A stretch of DNA of 64,000 bases, from contig NZ_BDBU01000021.1 in assembly GCF_001613145.1 (NCBI RefSeq), positions 1-64,000 of the forward strand. The letters run 5' to 3'. Under the pieces are notes generated by a model. That model worked only from the letters and a program-made list of their open reading frames with translations. It searched no databases and had not been told where the DNA came from. Made by a program: the position numbers and the translations under genes. Below are positions 53,182-62,810 of this stretch, in pieces. The stretch is from Nocardia jejuensis NBRC 103114. GTDB lineage: Bacteria > Actinomycetota > Actinomycetes > Mycobacteriales > Mycobacteriaceae. The first letter of the stretch is position 1. Each line of letters opens with the position of its first letter.

Positions 53182-54435
53182 TCAGCCGACGTGGCGACGG
53201 GTCCAGAGGCGCAGGGGCTCTTCGATCAGGGCGTAGCTGGCGGCCGCCAGCGGAAGGGTGAAGGCCACGGTCAGGCAGTAGACGAGGATGAAATGGCCTC
53301 GGAACGGGACGATTCCGAAGACCGGGAAGATGATCGACAGCACCGCCAGGTGCCAGATGAAGATTCCGAACGACCAGCGGCCGAGTGTGGCGGCGACTCG
53401 ACCCTCCAGCCAGCGGTGCCGGACGCCGGGACGCAGAACCAGCGGAGCCAACAGCGAAAAGCCGATCACGGCCCCCAACGCCATCTTCGTGACGTACTGC
53501 CAGGGCGCACCGTGAGTGAGCCCCTCGGGACCGCCGAGATCCGTCGCCGAGAGCAGGAACGCGACCGCGGCCACCGGCCACATCACCCGGATGTCGCCCG
53601 CGATCCGGCGCAGGCGCGGCTGCTCCGCGAGCGGGAGCGCGGCGGCGGCGCCGTCGACGAGCTCGGCCAGCACCATGCCCATGACGAACCACGGGATGTA
53701 GGCGGGCAGCCAGTTGTCGGCGTGTATCGCGTCGGGTGTGGGGATCGGAATGAAGTTCCAGCCCAGGAACACCAGCCCGATGCCGAGCAGCACCGGCACG
53801 CGCCGGGGCGCCCGCTGCCCGCGCAACCATTTCAGTCCGAGGGCGATCAGCGGCAGCGCTATATAGAAGGCAACCTCCACCGAGAGACTCCACATCTGGG
53901 TGAGGCCGTCGGTGAGGGTCAGGGGCACGAACACCTGCAGCAGACCGAGATTCGCGACCCACACCCGGAACCCGGCGGTATGCGCCGCGCTGGGCAACAG
54001 GATCAGCACCGCGCAGACAACCGCCCAGTAGGCGGGCAGGATGCGTGCGGCCCGATGCAGGAGATACCGGGCGGCGCTCGGCGAATCGCCGAGACCGCGC
54101 GCCGCGGCGGCATGCGGACGCCACAGCAGGAATCCCGACAGGGCGAAGAAGATCGCGACAGTCATATCGAATCGCTCCCAGACCCGCCCGAGTACGGGGT
54201 GCCAGCTCGCGCCGGTCTGGAAGGCGACGTGGGTCAGGACGACGCCGAGCGCGGCCAGGGCGCGCATGCCCTCGAGCGCGGGAACGAACACACCGGGGCG
54301 GCGGATCGACCGAGCGTCGAGCGTGTCCGCTTTCGGCGCGGCGGCGGGCTGCGCGGCGCTCTCACCACCGTCGGAAGGCGCGTTCACCGGCGCCGGTGGA
54401 ACCGGGTCGGAGAGCGGGTCGCGGGTGGTGGTCAT
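53182..54435 (-). CDS. membrane acyltransferase 3 family (Rv0228-like)
   Basis: A 417-residue protein with about ten helices and the acyltransferase-3 signature: FVPALEGMRALAALGVVLTH near the start with the catalytic histidine, FFALSGFLLWRP, then RAARILPAYW and SLSVEVAFYI. It moves acyl groups, often acetyl or succinyl, onto extracytoplasmic glycans or lipids. The first 45 residues are a disordered Pro/Ala-rich extension. Placement beside aftD, DUF3068 and a glycosyltransferase suggests envelope glycan modification; the acceptor is unknown. It converges with aftD and diverges from the DUF3068 gene. Confidence 0.9.
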   Translation of the reverse strand: MTTTRDPLSDPVPPAPVNAPSDGGESAAQPAAAPKADTLDARSIRRPGVFVPALEGMRALAALGVVLTHVAFQTGASWHPVLGRVWERFDMTVAIFFALSGFLLWRPHAAAARGLGDSPSAARYLLHRAARILPAYWAVVCAVLILLPSAAHTAGFRVWVANLGLLQVFVPLTLTDGLTQMWSLSVEVAFYIALPLIALGLKWLRGQRAPRRVPVLLGIGLVFLGWNFIPIPTPDAIHADNWLPAYIPWFVMGMVLAELVDGAAAALPLAEQPRLRRIAGDIRVMWPVAAVAFLLSATDLGGPEGLTHGAPWQYVTKMALGAVIGFSLLAPLVLRPGVRHRWLEGRVAATLGRWSFGIFIWHLAVLSIIFPVFGIVPFRGHFILVYCLTVAFTLPLAAASYALIEEPLRLWTRRHVG

Positions 54436-54623
54436 CCGGACCAGTCTGCCCTGTGGGGTGCCATGTGAGCACCTCGCGTTTGACTTGGGGTCGTTTCGCG
54501 ATGTTTTCCGGCCTCGGGAGGACCCAGCCAGGCCTCGGACTGTTAGTGTCGGGGCTCACGAGTGCTGCGCGGCGACCGCAGCACTGTTTGGAACGACCTG
54601 TTCGGACGACGAGGAGAACCTGC

Positions 54624-55814
54624 ATGGCACTGAGTGCCGGTACCAGAAGGACGGTGGCCTGCCTGCTCGTGGGGCTGGGTGCGATGCTGCTCGTCGCCGC
54701 GATCCTGATCCCCACCTACACGGTGAGCCGCCTTGCCAAGACACCGTTGGACCTGGAGATCACCACGATCGCGACCAGCGATCCGAACTCCAAGAGCGAG
54801 GTGCTGGACGCCAAGTCGCTGACCTCGCCCACGGGCGCGGCCAAGGTGGATCAGAACGTTCAGCTCGTCTCGCAGCGGTTCCTCACCGTGGAAGATCCCG
54901 CGGACGCCCAGGAACTGACAGTTCAGGCGGGTCAGACCCTGCGCCGCATCGACAAGCAGGGTGACACCGGCCTGCTCACCGCGAGCATCGACCGCGTGAC
55001 CCTGGACCGCAAGACCGGCATGCCGGTCGACGAGGTCGACGGCGGCCCCAACGGCTCCATCGGCTCGACCGTGGACAAGAGCGGCCAGACCGTCATGGAC
55101 GCCGTGCAGCACACCGGTCTGCAGTACCGCTTCCCGATCGGCACCGAGAAGAAGACGTACCCGTACTTCGATCTCAACGCCCGCAAGACCTACGACATCA
55201 ACTTCGTCGAAGAGACCGAGATCAACAGCATGAAGGTGTACCACTTTCAGCAGACGATCCCGGCCGTCGACCTCTCCACCGTCGTGAACTCGCCGACCAA
55301 CAAGCTGTCGCTGCCCGCCGACAAGTGGGGCGTCGAGGGCGGTGAAACCCCGGTCACCATGGTCCGCTGGTACACCAACGTGCGCGATCTGTGGATCGAG
55401 CCGGACACCGGCACCGTCATCAAGGGTGGCGAGCAGCTGCACCAGTACTACGCGCGCAACGCCGACAAGCCCGAGGTGAACGTCCTCGAGTCGCACCTGG
55501 TCTTCGACGAGAACACCATCGAGTCGCAGATCTCCGTGGCCAAGGAGAACATCGACAAGCTGTCGCTGTACGGGCGCACCCTGCCGATCATCCTCGGCGT
55601 CATCGGCGTGATCTCCCTGATCGCCGGCATCGTGATCGGCCTGCTCGGCGGCTCCGGAAACGGCAACGGCCGGCCCCCGGTTCGTCGTGCGGCCCCCGCG
55701 CCGGCCGGCGGCCCGACCCCGGGTGGACCGGGCACGGGTGGCTTCGACGCCCCCACGGAGCAGTTCGACATCGGCAAGACCCAGCAGATCGACATGGGCA
55801 AGAAGAACCCCTAG
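54624..55814 (+). CDS. DUF3068 (PorA-like) membrane protein (Rv0227c homologue)
   Basis: A 396-residue protein with a transmembrane helix at each end (TVACLLVGLGAMLLVAAILI and LPIILGVIGVISLIAGIVIG) and a large outside domain between. It contains PIGTEKKTYPYFDLNARKTY and VRWYTNVRDLWIEPDTGTVI. The cytoplasmic tail is Gly/Pro-rich and ends in repeated TEQFDIGKTQQIDMGK. The family is restricted to the mycolata; some databases call it porin PorA family, but porin function is not established here. GAGGAG precedes the ATG. Confidence 0.88.
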   Translation: MALSAGTRRTVACLLVGLGAMLLVAAILIPTYTVSRLAKTPLDLEITTIATSDPNSKSEVLDAKSLTSPTGAAKVDQNVQLVSQRFLTVEDPADAQELTVQAGQTLRRIDKQGDTGLLTASIDRVTLDRKTGMPVDEVDGGPNGSIGSTVDKSGQTVMDAVQHTGLQYRFPIGTEKKTYPYFDLNARKTYDINFVEETEINSMKVYHFQQTIPAVDLSTVVNSPTNKLSLPADKWGVEGGETPVTMVRWYTNVRDLWIEPDTGTVIKGGEQLHQYYARNADKPEVNVLESHLVFDENTIESQISVAKENIDKLSLYGRTLPIILGVIGVISLIAGIVIGLLGGSGNGNGRPPVRRAAPAPAGGPTPGGPGTGGFDAPTEQFDIGKTQQIDMGKKNP

Positions 55815-55833
55815 TCGTTCCCTGTTCAGCGCA

Positions 55834-55870
55834 GCGGCCCCGCACCTTTCGAAGGTGCGGGGCCGCTTCT
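55834..55870 (+). terminator. intrinsic terminator after the DUF3068 gene
   Basis: A perfect 15-bp stem (GCGGCCCCGCACCTT and its complement) with a TCG loop, followed by TTCT. Confidence 0.9.
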
Positions 55871-55960
55871 CGTTGCGCGCCCGGCCTTGCATCGAGCCGA
55901 GGGCGGGATACCCGTGGGGTGCGGAGATGAGGTGCGGGAGGGGGTGGGAGCATTGCGGGC

Positions 55961-57259
55961 GTGTCCGTTGTACGCCGTCTGCCTGTGGTCGCGGATTTGA
56001 CGTTGGTGACGGCGGGGGCGATGACGGCGAATGTCGCCGGATATCTGCTGCAGTTGCTCGCCGGGCGGTGGCTGGGGGTCGCGGGGTACAGCCCGTTCGC
56101 GAGTCTGCTGGCGGTGCAGCTGCTGTGTGCGGTGCCCGCGCTGGCCCTGCAGAACGTGGTGGCCCGGGAGGTCGTGCGGGGCGCGAGTGTCGAGTCGGCC
56201 CGGGCGCTGGCGCTGCGGTGCGCGGGAATCGTCGCGGTGGTGGCGGTGCCGCTGGCGCCGATCGTGAGCGCGGTGCTGAAGGTGAGCATCACCGCCTCGA
56301 TCGCGGCATTGGTCGCCGCGCCGATCCTGGTGCTGCTGTCGGGTGAGCAGGGAATCCTGCAGGGGCGCATCCACTTCCGCGAACTGGCCCTCGTCCTCGG
56401 CGGTGCGGGCATCGCCCGGGTGACCCCGGCGCTCATCGTGCTGGGACTGGGCGGTGGAACCACCGCGGCCCTCGGGGCCGCCGCGGCCGGAATCGCGATC
56501 GCCGCCCTCGCGGCACGGCGCGCGGTCGACCTGCAGGAATCGTCGCGAACCGGTTCGGACCATGAGGCATCCGCACCGGCCGAGCTCAGCTCCGGTTCTG
56601 GGTGGGAGCGGGTGCGCTCGCGGATCGATGGCGCGGGGGTGCTGCCGGTGTTCCGGGCGGCGCAGGTGCAGGCGGCGTTGATGGCGTTGTCCTCGGCGGA
56701 TCTGATCGTGGCTCGAATCGTGTTGGACGAGAACGATGCCGGGCGCTATTCGCTCGGGGCGATCGCCGCGAAGATCGCGTTCTGGCTGCCGCAGGCGGTC
56801 GGGGTGGTGCTCTATCCGAGAATGGCGCAGCCGCAGCATTCCGCGCGGGCGGTGCGGTCGGCGCTCGCGGTGTTGATGGCGGTGGGCGCGGTGGCCGTGG
56901 CGGGGGCGGCGGTCGCGGCTCCGCTGGCTCCGCTGTTCGCCGGTCAGGACTACGCGCCGGTCCAGGGCGTGCTGTGGGTGTTCGCGCTCGACGGCGCACT
57001 GCTGGCGATCCTGCAGGCCGCGCTGCTGTCCGCCATCGCGGCGGATCGCACCGCTCCCGCCGCGATCACCTGGATCGGTCTCGCTGTCGGCGTGGGGATC
57101 ATGCTCACCTGCGCGCATTCGGTGACCTCGCTGATCACCATCGCGACGGTGACGGTCGCGGTCACCACGGTGGTCATCACCGCGCTCGCGCTGCGCACCG
57201 CACACGTGGAGACCGGAAGCGCTTCGCGGGTTCCCGGTTTCGGAGCGAGCGGAACGTAG
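55961..57259 (+). CDS. flippase-like MATE/Wzx membrane protein
   Basis: A 432-residue protein with about twelve helices, of the polysaccharide-export flippase superfamily. It starts VSVVRRLPVVADLTLVTAGA, with TANVAGYLLQLLAGRWLG typical of the first two helices. A polar loop of about 40 residues lies in the middle (QESSRTGSDHEASAPAE). It probably moves a lipid-linked sugar across the membrane; the cargo is unknown. The GTG start has GGGGGTGGGAG upstream. The next gene begins 2 bp after its stop, so the two are cotranscribed and probably act on one substrate. Confidence 0.82.
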   Translation: MSVVRRLPVVADLTLVTAGAMTANVAGYLLQLLAGRWLGVAGYSPFASLLAVQLLCAVPALALQNVVAREVVRGASVESARALALRCAGIVAVVAVPLAPIVSAVLKVSITASIAALVAAPILVLLSGEQGILQGRIHFRELALVLGGAGIARVTPALIVLGLGGGTTAALGAAAAGIAIAALAARRAVDLQESSRTGSDHEASAPAELSSGSGWERVRSRIDGAGVLPVFRAAQVQAALMALSSADLIVARIVLDENDAGRYSLGAIAAKIAFWLPQAVGVVLYPRMAQPQHSARAVRSALAVLMAVGAVAVAGAAVAAPLAPLFAGQDYAPVQGVLWVFALDGALLAILQAALLSAIAADRTAPAAITWIGLAVGVGIMLTCAHSVTSLITIATVTVAVTTVVITALALRTAHVETGSASRVPGFGASGT

Positions 57260-57260
57260 G

Positions 57261-59627
57261 GTGCCGGTTGTGAACGCGGAGCGTCGAGGCCGGCTGATCC
57301 CCGCCGGTTACAGCCTGCTGCTGGCCCTGCTGGTGGCCGGTCCCCTGCTCCGCCCCGGCTATCTCCTGCTCCGTGACGCGGTGAGCACGCCCCGCTCCTA
57401 CCTCACCGACTCGGCCCTCGGCCTCGGCGATGCGGCTCCCCGCGCCGTGCCCCAGGACGCTCTGATCGCCGCCCTCTCCCCTGTCATCGACGGCGGCCTG
57501 CTCGTGAAAACGATTCTGGTAGCCGCGATCTGGTTCGCGGGCTGGGGTGCTGCCGCTCTCGCCCGCGAAATCCTGGGGGTCACCCTCGCCCCGCAACTGG
57601 TGGCCGCCACGCTCGCCATCTGGAACCCCTATGTCGCCGAACGCCTCCTGCAGGGCCACTGGAGTCTGCTCACCGGCTACGCCGCCCTCCCGTGGACGGC
57701 CCTGCTGGCCAACCGCTTACGCGCCGACCCTCGATCCGCACCCCGAACCGGGCGGCCACACCCGGCCTCATCGGAATCGCGGTCGGACGAGCACATGCGG
57801 ATCGACCCACAGGCCTCACAGTCGGTCGGGACCGGAAAGATCGATCCCCGATCCTCACGCTCGGGCAGCCCCACACGAATCCATCCCCAGCCTCCGCAGT
57901 CCGGCAGCCCCACGCAGATCCATCCGCGATCTTCACAGTCGGCGGACGAGATCGGTGTCAATTCCCCTGACTCCCAGCGGAAATGGCTGACCTGGGCCGC
58001 GCTCGCGGGATGCCTCGCCGCGGCCGGGCTGACGCCGACCGGTTCTCTCCTCGCCGGATGCGTGGCCCTGCTACTGGTCGGACGCCGGAACCTGTTGGGC
58101 ACCATCGCATTGTGGATCGCCGCATCCGCGCCCTGGCTGGCGGCGACCGCGCTCTCCGGAGCAGGAGCCGAACCCTCCGACCCGGCCGGCGTAGCCGCCT
58201 TCGCCGCCCGGGCCGAACCCTGCCTCGGCACCCTCGGCAGCCTCGCCGGCCTCGGCGGCATCTGGAACAGCACAGCGGTCCCCGACTCCCGCACCACCTG
58301 CTACGCCGTCATCGGCACCGCCCTCCTCCTCTCCCTGGTCGCCACCGGCCTCCGCACCGTCCTGTGCCCGCGCACCACCGCCTCCACCGCAAACACCAGC
58401 GACGTCGGTGCCGCACCCCGAACTGTTCCCCCTTTCTCCAGCGTCGACGCAGGGACGGCCCGACCTGCCTCCAGCGATCCGCACGACGAACCCGAGAGCC
58501 CGGATCACGCTGGTCACCACCTCGAATCCCGTTCGGGCACAGCGTCCGGTCACGACATCGGCCGGGGCGACGAGGTCCGCGATCACCGGCTCGGTCGAGG
58601 GGATGGCGGCGATATCGTCGCGCGCGGCGATGATCGCGAGCCACGCGGCGAAGTCGGCGGGGATGCCGGCACCGGCGACGTGCGATCCGACTTCGGCTCG
58701 AGGACAGTGAGTTCGGAGGATTCGCGCAGGGTCGGGCGGGTGCTGGTGGGGTTGGCCGTGGCGGCGGTGCTGCTGCCCGCGCTCGGGGCCACCGGGTGGG
58801 GGATATCGGTCGGGGAGCTGCTGGTGACGAAGGTGCCGGGGGCCGGGCTGCTTCGCGATACGCAGAAGTATGTGGCGCTGGCTGTTCCGGCATACGCGTT
58901 GTGCGCGGCGGCGGGAAGCCGGGCGGTGGCGCAGTGGGTGGCGGCCCGACGGACCGGATCGGGGCCGGATGCGGCGCGGGTCGGTGCCGTCGCGGCGGTG
59001 TTCGTGGTGCTGTTGTCGATCGCGCTGCCGGACTTGGGGTTCGGGGTGGGCGGTGCGATGCGGGCGGTGCGATATCCGGCCGGATGGGAGCACGCGGCGG
59101 CCGCCGTGGACGGTCCCGGGGATGTGGCGGTGCTGCCCGGCGGGATGTTCCGGAAGTTCCGGTATTCCGGGAGCGCGCCGGTGCTGGATCCGGCTCCTCG
59201 GACGTTGCCGAACGACGTGTTGCAGACGGGTGAGCTGCCGGTGCGCGGGGGAAGTGTTGCGGGAGAGGGTGGTCGGGCCCGGGATGTCGAGCAGCTGCTG
59301 CTTCGCGGCGGATCGGCGACCGAGCTGGGGCGGCTAGGAGTCGGATGGGTCCTGGTGGAAGCCGGGACGCCGGGCCCGCTGGGAGAGTCGAAAAATACAC
59401 TGGAACAGCTGAAGCCGGTGTACTCGGATCGCGATCTGCGGCTGTATCGCGTACCCGGTGACATCGCCGACCACGACGCGTCGGCTGCGGCCCGGTGGGG
59501 TTCGGGCATCGCCCACCTGGTGTGGGGCGCGCTGCTGCTGTCCGGCCTCGCGGCGGCCTTCGGGCGAGCGTGGAGTCGGCGGGCGGCCGAAACCGATGTG
59601 GGACAAGCGATCCGGCCGGCGCGCTAG
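57261..59627 (+). CDS. large polytopic membrane protein (Rv0226c-like) with two hydrophilic insertions
   Basis: A 788-residue protein with about ten helices; Rv0226c is about 576 residues. Two hydrophilic inserts explain the difference. The first (about 155-235) has repeats of the type SPTRIHPQPPQSG. The second (about 375-490) is rich in Asp, His, Arg and Gly (GHDIGRGDEVRDHRLGRGDG). Strand composition changes sharply near 58690: upstream codons are C-rich, downstream codons G-rich. The frame nevertheless stays open. A role in envelope glycan export or assembly is suggested by the flippase before it and the glycosyltransferase after it. The start is GTG at 57261 or 57270. Confidence 0.78.
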   Translation: MPVVNAERRGRLIPAGYSLLLALLVAGPLLRPGYLLLRDAVSTPRSYLTDSALGLGDAAPRAVPQDALIAALSPVIDGGLLVKTILVAAIWFAGWGAAALAREILGVTLAPQLVAATLAIWNPYVAERLLQGHWSLLTGYAALPWTALLANRLRADPRSAPRTGRPHPASSESRSDEHMRIDPQASQSVGTGKIDPRSSRSGSPTRIHPQPPQSGSPTQIHPRSSQSADEIGVNSPDSQRKWLTWAALAGCLAAAGLTPTGSLLAGCVALLLVGRRNLLGTIALWIAASAPWLAATALSGAGAEPSDPAGVAAFAARAEPCLGTLGSLAGLGGIWNSTAVPDSRTTCYAVIGTALLLSLVATGLRTVLCPRTTASTANTSDVGAAPRTVPPFSSVDAGTARPASSDPHDEPESPDHAGHHLESRSGTASGHDIGRGDEVRDHRLGRGDGGDIVARGDDREPRGEVGGDAGTGDVRSDFGSRTVSSEDSRRVGRVLVGLAVAAVLLPALGATGWGISVGELLVTKVPGAGLLRDTQKYVALAVPAYALCAAAGSRAVAQWVAARRTGSGPDAARVGAVAAVFVVLLSIALPDLGFGVGGAMRAVRYPAGWEHAAAAVDGPGDVAVLPGGMFRKFRYSGSAPVLDPAPRTLPNDVLQTGELPVRGGSVAGEGGRARDVEQLLLRGGSATELGRLGVGWVLVEAGTPGPLGESKNTLEQLKPVYSDRDLRLYRVPGDIADHDASAAARWGSGIAHLVWGALLLSGLAAAFGRAWSRRAAETDVGQAIRPAR
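57770..57960 (+). repeat. imperfect coding repeats in the first insert
   Basis: Repeats of about 39-45 bases encode units such as GSPTRIHPQPPQS and GSPTQIHPRSSQS; the DNA word GATCCA or CAGATCCATCCGC recurs. Confidence 0.7.
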
Positions 59628-59839
59628 CCCTCGAGCATGAAAACTGCTGCGGCATAGTGTAAGCGAGCACCGACCGGCGCGTCCCGTAATCCGCGCGGCT
59701 GAACGGGACCGCAGTCCATGATCACCGCGGTCCGCCTCCGGCGCACCGGCCCCTCGGGGAACACGGCGGTTCGCGAGCGCTGATCCTCGCACGTCGTGAG
59801 GTCGGCGCGCGCGATGGCCCGCACGCCGAACGATGCGAC

Positions 59840-61015
59840 CTACACGGTCGAGGGGGTGACCGCCACCAGTCCCGATACCCGCTCACCGCGGGCGACGGCG
59901 GACAGCACGTCGAAGACACCGTTTCCGGTTTGCTCCCAGGAGAATTCGCGCGCCCGGGCGCGGGCCTTCTCCCCCAGGACGGTGCGCGCTTCCCGGTTGT
60001 CCAGGAGGTCACCCACGGCCTCGGTGAGCTGGGCGGCGTCATCGACCAGCAGGCCGGTGACCCCGTCCACGATGGAATCGGTGAGGCCGCGCGAGCTGCG
60101 GTAGCCGACGGTGGGGACGCCGTGCTGGGCGGCCTCGATGACCGCCAGGCCCCAGCCCTCCTTGCGGGAGGGCAGGACGTGCACCCAGGCGCGGGCGAGG
60201 AGTTCGTGTTTGCGGTCTTCCTCGACGTGGCCGTGGAACGTGACGGCATCGGCGATGCCCAGGTCACGGGCGTGCGTGCGCAGGTTGTCCGCCCACCAGC
60301 CGTCGCCGATCACGTCCAGGTGCAGCCCGGGCACGCGGGCGCGCAGGCCCGCGACCACCGCCATGGCGTCCTCGATCTGCTTGTGCGGCACCAGCCGCGA
60401 CAGCACCACGATGCTCGGATGCGCGGTGCGGGTGGCGTCGCTCCCGGCGGGCACGCGCGCGGGAACGGGCTCGGCGCCGTTGCGCACCACCGCGATTCGC
60501 GTTCCGGCCACCCCGAGCGCGGTGAGCTCCTCCGCCGACGGCAGCGACACCGTCAGATATTGATTGTCGCGATGCACGCGCGGCGAGAGCCGGGATTCGA
60601 TCCACCAGCCGATCCGGCCGATCAATCGGCCGGCGACGGGCCACTGCTCGCGGTGCCCGTGATGCACGAGCACCACGGTCGGTGCGGGGGCCGCGGCGCG
60701 GGCGAAGAAGGGAATGCCGTTCTGGGTGTCGATCACCGCGTCCGGGCGCAGACCCCGGAGTGGTCCGAGCCCGATCCGGCCGAACGCGATGGCGGCCAGC
60801 GCGCGCGGGTACACGGTGTACGGCCCGCCGCCGCGACTGATCTCGATGCCGTCGATCCGTTCCCGCTTGACCGCGCCCGGATACCGGGCGGTACGCAGGG
60901 TGACCTTCACGCCACGAGCCGCCAATTGCGCCCCGACCTGCTCCAGGTACCGTTCACTGCCCCCGCCCTGCGGATGCCCGGTGTCGCGCCAGCACAGCAG
61001 CAGCACTTCACGCAC
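59840..61015 (-). CDS. glycosyltransferase family 4 (Rv0225-like)
   Basis: A 391-residue GT-B glycosyltransferase. The N-terminal domain begins REVLLLCWRDTGHPQGGGSE with the glycine-rich loop. The C-terminal nucleotide-sugar domain carries VVLSRLVPHKQIEDA and the retaining-enzyme signature RKEGWGLAVIEAAQHGVPTVGY. GT4 enzymes use nucleotide sugars such as GDP-mannose or UDP-sugars; the acceptor is unknown but is probably an envelope glycan or lipid. The GTG start is chosen because GGAG lies 7 bases ahead. It is divergent from the methyltransferase gene and convergent with the large membrane protein. Confidence 0.9.
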   Translation of the reverse strand: MREVLLLCWRDTGHPQGGGSERYLEQVGAQLAARGVKVTLRTARYPGAVKRERIDGIEISRGGGPYTVYPRALAAIAFGRIGLGPLRGLRPDAVIDTQNGIPFFARAAAPAPTVVLVHHGHREQWPVAGRLIGRIGWWIESRLSPRVHRDNQYLTVSLPSAEELTALGVAGTRIAVVRNGAEPVPARVPAGSDATRTAHPSIVVLSRLVPHKQIEDAMAVVAGLRARVPGLHLDVIGDGWWADNLRTHARDLGIADAVTFHGHVEEDRKHELLARAWVHVLPSRKEGWGLAVIEAAQHGVPTVGYRSSRGLTDSIVDGVTGLLVDDAAQLTEAVGDLLDNREARTVLGEKARARAREFSWEQTGNGVFDVLSAVARGERVSGLVAVTPSTV

Positions 61016-61252
61016 GGGCAGATCTCCAAGGTCACTTTTCGGGGGACGGACAGACAACGGGCTCCACAATATAGGCCGAGTTCGATTGCCGGACCACCAG
61101 CGTTCAGCGGACCTGATATGCCCATCGGCGCAGCGCCCGGCGATGTAACACCCCATCCCGCCCGAGCCCGGCCGTCCACCGGGGGTTCTGCGGCTTCCCG
61201 GCCGGGTACGGCAGGCGCGGGGGCACCGCGCGGCTGTGTCAGACTGGCCGCC

Positions 61253-62134
61253 ATGCTTCGAGCCGAGCACGCCGGATTGCGCCGCGCCGTGAGACGCCCG
61301 CGTTTCGCCCGCCGGGCGACGCTGCGCAGGTCGCTACGGTTGCTCGGCAGTTTCCGGTTCGAGCAGACCGATCCGGCCCGCTTCTACGGTGGCGTGGCCG
61401 TGGATACGGCCGAGTTGGTGAGCGACTTCTACCGTGATCTCGCCGGACGTTCGCTGCGCGGCACCATCGTGCTGGACGTGGGCGGCGGGCCGGGCTATTT
61501 CGCGGACGAATTCGACCGCGAAGGTGCCCGCTATGTCCCGGTAGAACCGGATCCGTCGGAAATGCACGCGGCCGGTCTGCGCGTCGCCGGTTCGGTGCGC
61601 GGTTCGGGAATGGCGCTGCCTTTCCGCGATGACGCGGTCGATGTCTGCATTTCCTCGAATGTGGCCGAGCATGTGCCCCAGCCGTGGGTAATGGCCGATG
61701 AAATGCTGCGGGTGACCAAGCCGGGCGGTCTGATGGTTTTCTCGTACACCGTCTGGCTGGGTCCGTTCGGCGGCCACGAAACCGGACCGTGGCATTACCT
61801 GGGCGGTGAATACGCGGCCCGGCGATATCTGCGCACCCGGGGGCGCGAGCCGAAGAACAGATTCGGGAAGTCGCTGTTCGCGGTGCGCGCGGCCGAGGGC
61901 TTGCGCTGGGCGGACGCGACTCCGGACGACGTCGAGGTGCTCGCGGTATTTCCCCGCTACCATCCGCGCTGGGCGTGGTGGATGGTGCGGGTGCCGGGCC
62001 TGCGTGAGGTGCTGGTCAGCAATCTGGTGGTGGTGGCCACCAAGCGAGCGAAAGACACTGCGACCGAATCGAATACGACTCCGGGCGAATCGGTCTCAGC
62101 GCTCGAATCTGCCGCGGCGCCAGAATCGGCGTAA
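61253..62134 (+). CDS. SAM-dependent methyltransferase (Rv0224c-like)
   Basis: A 293-residue class I methyltransferase. Motif I is IVLDVGGGPGYFADEF, then VPVEPDPSEMHAAGL, GMALPFRDDAVDVCISSNVA and the post-motif EMLRVTKPGGLMVFSY. It lies in the envelope glycan block, so a sugar or lipid O-methylation is plausible, but the substrate is unknown. The C-terminus has a short repetitive tail (TPGESVSALESAAAPESA). CAGACT stands 7 bases before the ATG and no ribosome binding site is present. The last 39 bases overlap the convergent small gene at 62096. Confidence 0.9.
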   Translation: MLRAEHAGLRRAVRRPRFARRATLRRSLRLLGSFRFEQTDPARFYGGVAVDTAELVSDFYRDLAGRSLRGTIVLDVGGGPGYFADEFDREGARYVPVEPDPSEMHAAGLRVAGSVRGSGMALPFRDDAVDVCISSNVAEHVPQPWVMADEMLRVTKPGGLMVFSYTVWLGPFGGHETGPWHYLGGEYAARRYLRTRGREPKNRFGKSLFAVRAAEGLRWADATPDDVEVLAVFPRYHPRWAWWMVRVPGLREVLVSNLVVVATKRAKDTATESNTTPGESVSALESAAAPESA

Positions 62135-62398
62135 ACCGTCGTGCCGTTCCTGTTCGCCCCACGGTGACTCCTGGGTAGCCAGCCCGACCGTCTCCATCGC
62201 GGTCAGACCGACCTGGCACGCCAGCGCGTTCACCGCAGCTACCGCCTCGGCCGCCTGTAGCGCGGCGGTCGCCTGCGCCGTGGTGAGCGTGCGCCCGGGC
62301 AGGAACGAGACCACCCAACCTCCGATGCCGACGCTTTTCGCCTGGTGCGGGGTGAGATCACTGGTCATCAGCGATCGACCGACAACTTGCAATGCCAT
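62096..62398 (-). CDS. small protein of unknown function
   Basis: A 100-residue protein (starting MALQVVGRSLMTSDLTPHQA) with KSVGIGGWVVSFLPGRTLTT and an alanine-rich helical middle. The C-terminus is basic (RRFWRRGRFER). A good ribosome binding site, GGGGAG, lies 8 bases before the ATG. I do not recognise a domain. The conserved-looking helical middle and strong translation signal support a real gene even though its end overlaps the methyltransferase. Confidence 0.65.
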   Translation of the reverse strand: MALQVVGRSLMTSDLTPHQAKSVGIGGWVVSFLPGRTLTTAQATAALQAAEAVAAVNALACQVGLTAMETVGLATQESPWGEQERHDGLRRFWRRGRFER

Positions 62399-62597
62399 GA
62401 CTCGGACTCCCCTGTGCGATAACGGTTCACATCTGAGCGAGCTATCCACGATAGCTATAAAGCATGCTCGCTACAGGTGCCGAATGCAATAGTGCGTTTC
62501 ACGAAAAGCGAACCGACAGGTTGGAATTCGATTATTCAGGATGCCAGGCGATAGCCAAGAGTGTGCGGGAACTATTGCGGCGCAGTATTTCCGGCGA

Positions 62598-62810
62598 CTA
62601 CCGGAGTTGAGACGGGACCAAACGCAACACCGGCTGGCCGAGGCGGTCCGACGGCGGGGGAACCTCCGCGACCTCCACTCGCCAACCCGGCGGCAGCACC
62701 CTTTGCAACTGGCTCGCAGCCCGCTGCATCGGCGTACTGACAGGCATCGAATCGACTTCAGTTATCCCGGAGAAACTGAAAGCATCGATGTCCACATTGG
62801 TCATGCTCAT
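62598..62810 (-). CDS. small hypothetical protein
   Basis: A 70-residue reading frame (start MSMTNVDIDAFSFSGITEVD) with a plausible GGTGG 5 bases ahead of the ATG and ordinary amino-acid usage in QRVLPPGWRVEVAEVPPP. It points the same way as the gene at 62096, 200 bp away. No family was recognised. The competing rightward frame over the same bases is arginine- and histidine-rich and looks spurious. Confidence 0.45.
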   Translation of the reverse strand: MSMTNVDIDAFSFSGITEVDSMPVSTPMQRAASQLQRVLPPGWRVEVAEVPPPSDRLGQPVLRLVPSQLR

